9,203 nucleotides of DNA from Candidatus Cloacimonadota bacterium (lineage in GTDB: Bacteria > Muiribacteriota > UBA6191 > JACPRK01), in contig JAJFLN010000417.1 in NCBI GenBank assembly GCA_021772705.1, forward strand, positions 1 through 9,203, written 5' to 3'. The notes under the pieces were generated by a model. That model made no database searches and was not told where the DNA came from. It saw only the letters and a program-made list of their open reading frames with translations. Below, piece by piece: positions 5,700-9,203 of the stretch (position 1 is the first letter of the stretch; the number at the start of each line of letters is the position of its first letter). The translations under genes were made by a program, and so were the position numbers.

Positions 5700-7405
5700 T
5701 TGTCCCTTTCCTCAATCTTCAGGAACTCTTCCCTGGCTCGCTGTCGCATCTTCTTACCACTGGTCGTCCTGGATACGAAACCACGGGGAACGATGGCGAC
5801 TCGATCAACCTGGATTCCCAGGACCTCTCCCACCCTCTGTTTGACCGCGGTCTCGATCTCCGGCGGCGCCTCCGCCAGAACCTCAAAGAGAACGTGGACC
5901 TCTTCGAGCCCCGTGTTGGGGCTCACCCAGGAGTAGGCGACGCTCTTCCCCGGTCGCACTCCGGGAACTGACTCTGTTGCGGCTTCCAGGTCCGCCGGAT
6001 CGTGGTTTCTTCCCCGGACCACGATCAGGTCCTTGATCCTTCCAGTGACAAAGAGACTCCCCTCCTGCAAGTATCCCAGGTCTCCCGTGAGCAGCCACCG
6101 GGTTCCGGAGGGGTCAACCAGGAAGGGGTCCCCGGACGTTGTCTCCAGGTAGCCCTTCATCACGCTGGGTCCGGAAGCGGCGATCTCGCCTTCAGCGCCC
6201 TCGGAGACTTCCTTGCGGCTGCTGTCGAGTATTCGAACAGAGACGCCTGGAACGGGTTTACCGACACCGACGACGGGAGCCGAGTCGGTCACCCCGGGAC
6301 GGACGCCCAGCTCGGGTCGGGTTCCCGGCTCGCCAATGGTGACGGCCAGGGTTGCTTCGGCCAGACCGTAGCAGGGGAGGATTGCCTCTGGGGCGAGTCC
6401 GGTAGAGGCGAAGGCATCCTGGAAGATCTTCAGCCCTGTGGCGCGGATCGTCTCGGAGCCGTTCAGAGCGGCCCGGAGGCAGGAGAGATCCAGGTCGGCC
6501 GGCAGTCGGGCCGGGTCGACCTTCTCGGCGCAGAGCTCGTAGGCAAAGCAGGGACCCACAGCCAGGCTGCACCGACTCCGGGAGATCCGCTGCAGCCACC
6601 GGTGAGGCCTGGACAGGAATCCCAGGGGACGCATGAGTGTCTGCTCCATTCCGGCCCATGCCGGGATGAGATGCCCTCCCATGAGACCCATGTCGTGATA
6701 CAGGGGAAGCCAGGAGATTCCCACGTCCTCAGGGGTGGCCTGAAGTCGTTGGGCCATGGCGGACAGGTTCGCAGCGATGTTGCCGTGAGTGAGGCAGACC
6801 CCCTTTGGCTTTCCTGCCGTGCCGGAGGAGAACTGAATATAGGCGAGGCTGCCAGGAGGCGGATCGGCTGACGTATCCAGGAGCCGGTCGACCCACGATG
6901 AGGAGGCCTGATTATCGCCGGTTTCTCGAGGCGTGGCATCCTGGGCCAGCTCTTCCCAGCAGATCACCGGACAGGACAGGGAGTCGAGGGTCTCTCCGAG
7001 GAGCTTCTGGAGTCGAGGAAGGGTCGTCTGGTCCGTTACCAGGGCCCTGGGGGACAGGGCGGCCAGCATTGCAGGTACGGACTGGCGGTAGTGACTGGCT
7101 GGAACCAGGAGGGACGGTGGAGGAAGGACGCTCGAGTGCCTGCCCGTGACGGCGCAGGCCCAGAAGACGGCTGTCTGAACACGGCAGTCGGGGGAGATCA
7201 CGGCGATGGGCCGGTCGACCCGGTTTCCTAACTTCTCGAACAGGTTGCAGCCCGCCCGGGCGATACTGGCAGCAAAGGTCGCGTAATCAACCCGTTCCTC
7301 CCTATCGTCCTCGCCGACGAAGGTGATGCCGCGGATCGAGATCAGGGAGAGGTCCAGAAAGGAGTCCCGGAGGAGCCTGGCCGCCGGATCTCGGACCCGG
7401 TTCAC
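5696..7405 (-). CDS. fatty acyl-AMP ligase (FAAL) / AMP-dependent acyl ligase
   Basis: This is a 569-residue ANL-superfamily adenylating enzyme. Motifs in order are the P-loop IQFSSGTAGKPKGV (190-203), WLPLYHDMGLMGG (232-244), LNGSE (314-318), YGLAEATLAV (346-355), LLTGDLGYL (438-446), GRIKDLIVVRGRNHDP (455-470) and TTSGKKMR (547-554), whose Lys551 matches the catalytic lysine. The LYHDMGL and GRIKDLIVVRGRN blocks are typical of FAALs, which make acyl-adenylates and hand them to carrier proteins rather than to CoA. The FAAL-specific insertion was not checked by alignment, so a CoA ligase is not excluded. The adjoining ACP argues for the FAAL role. Small departures from consensus are GTAG in the P-loop (GSTG is usual) and NHDP where NHYP is usual. 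The start is GTG (7405-7403), overlapping the stop of the upstream GNAT gene as GTGA; the stop overlaps the ACP start as ATGA. Confidence 0.9.
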   Translation of the reverse strand: MNRVRDPAARLLRDSFLDLSLISIRGITFVGEDDREERVDYATFAASIARAGCNLFEKLGNRVDRPIAVISPDCRVQTAVFWACAVTGRHSSVLPPPSLLVPASHYRQSVPAMLAALSPRALVTDQTTLPRLQKLLGETLDSLSCPVICWEELAQDATPRETGDNQASSSWVDRLLDTSADPPPGSLAYIQFSSGTAGKPKGVCLTHGNIAANLSAMAQRLQATPEDVGISWLPLYHDMGLMGGHLIPAWAGMEQTLMRPLGFLSRPHRWLQRISRSRCSLAVGPCFAYELCAEKVDPARLPADLDLSCLRAALNGSETIRATGLKIFQDAFASTGLAPEAILPCYGLAEATLAVTIGEPGTRPELGVRPGVTDSAPVVGVGKPVPGVSVRILDSSRKEVSEGAEGEIAASGPSVMKGYLETTSGDPFLVDPSGTRWLLTGDLGYLQEGSLFVTGRIKDLIVVRGRNHDPADLEAATESVPGVRPGKSVAYSWVSPNTGLEEVHVLFEVLAEAPPEIETAVKQRVGEVLGIQVDRVAIVPRGFVSRTTSGKKMRQRAREEFLKIEERDK

Positions 7406-8478
7406 GGGAGTTCGGACTCGAGAGCCTTCTCGAACATCCCGTACTCCCTGATGGTGTTGACCGTGTCGGAGGTGCTGCCAGTCGCGTACTTCTCACGGGC
7501 CATCAACGCGTGGATCACGTAGCGGTAGCCAGTCTCCTCTTCGGCGAGTATCCGGTGAAACTCGGCGCTGAGAGCGGCGCCAACGAAGGAACCGCTGCTC
7601 CCCGGGTCCGTGGCGATGCTCTTGAGGACCGCCACCCTGGAGTTCGAGCCATCGGGAGCCGGAAAGCCCGGGGCTTCATATCCGAAGACGAATCCGAGGA
7701 GCGTGCCCTCGCCGTCCCGGGCCGTCAAGACCAGCGGGTCGGGCAAGGCGCCGGCGTTGGCGTAGAGGGCCGTGAACTCTTTCAGGTCGATGGGGGTGTA
7801 GCTGTAGTTGGAGGCGAAGGCGCCGAGACAGATGGGGTGCAGCTGGGGAAGGATGGTGGAGAACTCCGGCAGGGCGGCCCGCTTCAGCGTGATCCCTCCT
7901 CGGGTGGCGATCCGGATGGCGGGAGCGATCTTGGGCGCGAACTGCTCCAGGGGCTCCGAGATGGTGGAGAAGTAGCTGTAGGTCTGGATGAATCCGGCTG
8001 TCTGGAAGAGGGGAAGAAGCCTGGCGGGATAGGTCGTGTCTCCCGGGAAGCGATGGGGGACGGTCTCGGAAGTCACGAACCGGTTGGCGTGCCATGTGGA
8101 GTAGCTGATTGGCCCTCGCAGAGCCGAGGCGCCTCGATCACGGCACCAGGCTTCCATCTCCGGGAGCAGCTCAGATAGTGCTTCCTCCGCTGTCGCTTCC
8201 GGCAACTCCAGCAGGCCGAAGTAAGCCGTCTCGCCCGGTGGGTCGAGCCTTCGATTGATCATGACCGAGGCGAACCCGATGGGATCGCCGTCTCGGTGTG
8301 CCACGAAGTGACGGCTCTCTCCGCAGGAGGCGAAGAGCCGCTCCAGGCCGATCCAGAGGGGAATGCTAACTTCGGTCCCACCGGGCAGAGAGAGACCCAT
8401 CCGACTCAGGGGGTCCCCGATCATTCGGGGATCTTCTGGCGGATCCTCCCGGGTGTCATATGAGAAGACGGGGCTCAT
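7402..8478 (-). CDS. tandem-GNAT acyltransferase-like protein
   Basis: The product is 358 residues, cytosolic, with no signal peptide or membrane segment. It has two GNAT-like halves. The first (about 55-165) shows HFVAHRDGDPIGFASVMIN (57-75), a helix LLPEMEAWCRDRGASALRGP (104-123) and a terminal LFQTAGFIQTYSY (157-169). The second (about 195-350) shows LTARDGEGTLLGFVFGYEAP (251-270) and the strand-helix AVLKSIATDPGSSGSFVGAAL (283-303), resembling the acetyl/acyl-donor-binding motif A, though its glycines are not the classical QxxGxG/A. The layout recalls the two-domain YghO-type GNAT proteins. It is the first gene of the cassette; its TGA overlaps the FAAL GTG. A plausible role is transfer of the acyl group from the carrier protein to an amine, as ACP-linked N-acyl amino acid synthases do. 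The acceptor is not inferable. The Shine-Dalgarno before the ATG at 8478 is weak (GAAGAG, about 9 nt upstream). An internal ATG at codon 19 is a less likely alternative. Confidence 0.75.
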   Translation of the reverse strand: MSPVFSYDTREDPPEDPRMIGDPLSRMGLSLPGGTEVSIPLWIGLERLFASCGESRHFVAHRDGDPIGFASVMINRRLDPPGETAYFGLLELPEATAEEALSELLPEMEAWCRDRGASALRGPISYSTWHANRFVTSETVPHRFPGDTTYPARLLPLFQTAGFIQTYSYFSTISEPLEQFAPKIAPAIRIATRGGITLKRAALPEFSTILPQLHPICLGAFASNYSYTPIDLKEFTALYANAGALPDPLVLTARDGEGTLLGFVFGYEAPGFPAPDGSNSRVAVLKSIATDPGSSGSFVGAALSAEFHRILAEEETGYRYVIHALMAREKYATGSTSDTVNTIREYGMFEKALESELP

Positions 8479-8695
8479 GAACGTGACTCTTCAGGCAGGG
8501 CTATTCTACCAACCCGACGCTCGAGTGACCCAGCGAATTGGTGTTCCTGTGACGGTCATCACCTCGTCGTTGTCATGTTCCCTGATCCGTGAGATCGTGC
8601 GCTTTCCCTGTTGAACAAGGCAGTTTCCCGGTTCCGGCAGATGTTAGAGGGAGTCCGGTCATGCCGAGAGATCTTATTGGAGAGGTAGAGAAGAT
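8479..8695. promoter_or_regulatory. divergent intergenic region between the GNAT cassette and the chlorite-dismutase-like gene
   Basis: These 217 bp must hold the cassette's promoter (minus strand) and that of the gene at 8696 (plus strand). The only -35-like hexamer noticed is TTGTCA at 8570-8575 (plus), with no good -10 at the right distance. No terminator, RNA gene, riboswitch fold or small coding sequence was recognised. The role is assigned by position only. Confidence 0.35.
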
Positions 8696-9203
8696 ATGAA
8701 ACCAGATCAGAAGGTTGTCGGATACTCCCAGTTCATTTTCTTCAAACTTGACCAGGCCTGGCACCGCCAGGAGCATGGCCTTCGTGAATAGGGCATGGGT
8801 CAGTTCCTGGAGGTCGCCGAGGCACCAGCAGATGGGATGCAGACCATGTGCTTCTCCAGCGTCGGCTTCCGGCCTGATGTGGACTTCTTCCTCTGGAATC
8901 GTCACAAGGACCTGTCAGAGTTGCAGAAGATGGCGGTCCGGCTGAACCATACGGGCCTGGGTCGATATCTCCAGACACCTCACATCTTCATCTCCCTCTA
9001 CCGGGAGTCCCCGTACCCGAAGATGAAGGACCACGTGGAGCCGGAGATCGAAGATCCGAAATACATGTTCGTCTATCCCTTCCTGAAGGTCCGGGACTGG
9101 TACCGCGGGTGCATGTCCCGTAGGGGGTCCCCTCCTCCGTTCGCCCCACTATGGATGCCCGCATCCAGGACGACTGAATGGCCGAGTTTTCCCGATCCGT
9201 TCG
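8696..9203 (+). pseudogene. broken chlorite dismutase / HemQ-family gene (in-frame TAG, later frameshift; partial)
   Basis: Reading from ATG 8696 gives YSQFIFFKLDQAWHR (residues 10-24), then TAG at 8789-8791 (codon 32), then the same frame continues with strong family sequence: MCFSSVGFRPDVDFFLWNRH (51-70), LNHTGLGRYL (83-92) and KYMFVYPFLKVRDWY (122-136). Tyr127 and Lys131 have the spacing of the catalytic Tyr and Lys of coproheme decarboxylase HemQ. After 9103 the frame loses all resemblance. In other frames MDARIQDD (from 9152) and GRVFPIR (near 9180) look like fragments of the family's MxxHxxxG...FPSxR stretch, which carries the proximal heme His; in the first fragment Arg stands at the His position. 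HemQ-type members make heme from coproheme III and others degrade chlorite. This copy, as written, could make only a 31-residue peptide or an internally started fragment. GGAGAGG and AGAGA upstream of the ATG are ribosome-site-like. A sequencing or assembly error is a real alternative, and the window edge hides the end. Confidence 0.8.

Noticed and set aside
6002..6871. Plus-strand open frame of 289 codons opposite the FAAL
   Set aside because: It lies wholly within the FAAL gene, which has every family motif; the antisense product has none and is Gly/Ser rich.
7510..8178. Plus-strand open frame of 222 codons opposite the GNAT gene
   Set aside because: Glycine-rich antisense shadow with no ribosome-binding site or recognisable motif.
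8789..8791. In-frame TAG as a recoded amino acid (pyrrolysine)
   Set aside because: The position is not a conserved functional residue in the family, no recoding machinery is visible, and further frame damage downstream points to decay or sequence error.

Overview
The window is ordinary-looking bacterial chromosomal DNA, G+C-rich (roughly 60% by eye) and densely packed. No gene fixes the phylum. The mix (queuosine pathway gene, ATP-cone nucleoside kinase, fatty acyl-AMP ligase with a private carrier protein, chlorite-dismutase-family remnant) would fit a G+C-rich environmental bacterium of a poorly sampled phylum. That placement is a guess. No tRNA, rRNA, CRISPR array, integrase or transposase gene was found.

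Layout, left to right. (1) Bases 1-706, minus strand: the N-terminal 235 codons of queG (epoxyqueuosine reductase), cut by the window edge. (2) A 74-bp divergent gap with a perfect hairpin. (3) 781-2019, plus: an M20-family metal-dependent amidohydrolase. (4) 2041-3471, minus and convergent with it: an unusual kinase joining an N-terminal ATP-cone-like domain to a uridine-kinase-like P-loop domain. (5) A 269-bp divergent gap with overlapping dyads. (6) 3741-5135, plus: an exported zinc metallopeptidase of no recognised family, with HELGH and a downstream SEGFGDY. (7) 5136-5423: a block made almost wholly of two palindromic elements, lodged between convergent genes. (8) 5424-8478, minus: a three-gene cassette, transcribed in the order tandem GNAT acyltransferase, fatty acyl-AMP ligase (FAAL), acyl carrier protein, with overlapping start and stop codons. 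(9) A 217-bp divergent gap. (10) 8696 to the right edge, plus: a chlorite dismutase/HemQ-family gene broken by an in-frame TAG and, further on, by apparent frameshifts.

The most interesting functional unit is the GNAT-FAAL-ACP cassette. By family knowledge the FAAL would adenylate a fatty acid and load it on the carrier protein, and the GNAT protein could then pass the acyl group to an amine. This would be a compact pathway to an N-acylated metabolite or modification, with no polyketide or peptide synthetase visible in the window. The donor chain and the acceptor cannot be read from the sequence.

The most interesting structural feature is the 5129-5414 block. It reads as two nested small insertions, each with terminal inverted repeats and a matching flanking direct repeat. 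Removing both leaves the metallopeptidase and the carrier-protein gene ending only 10 bp apart with both stop codons intact.
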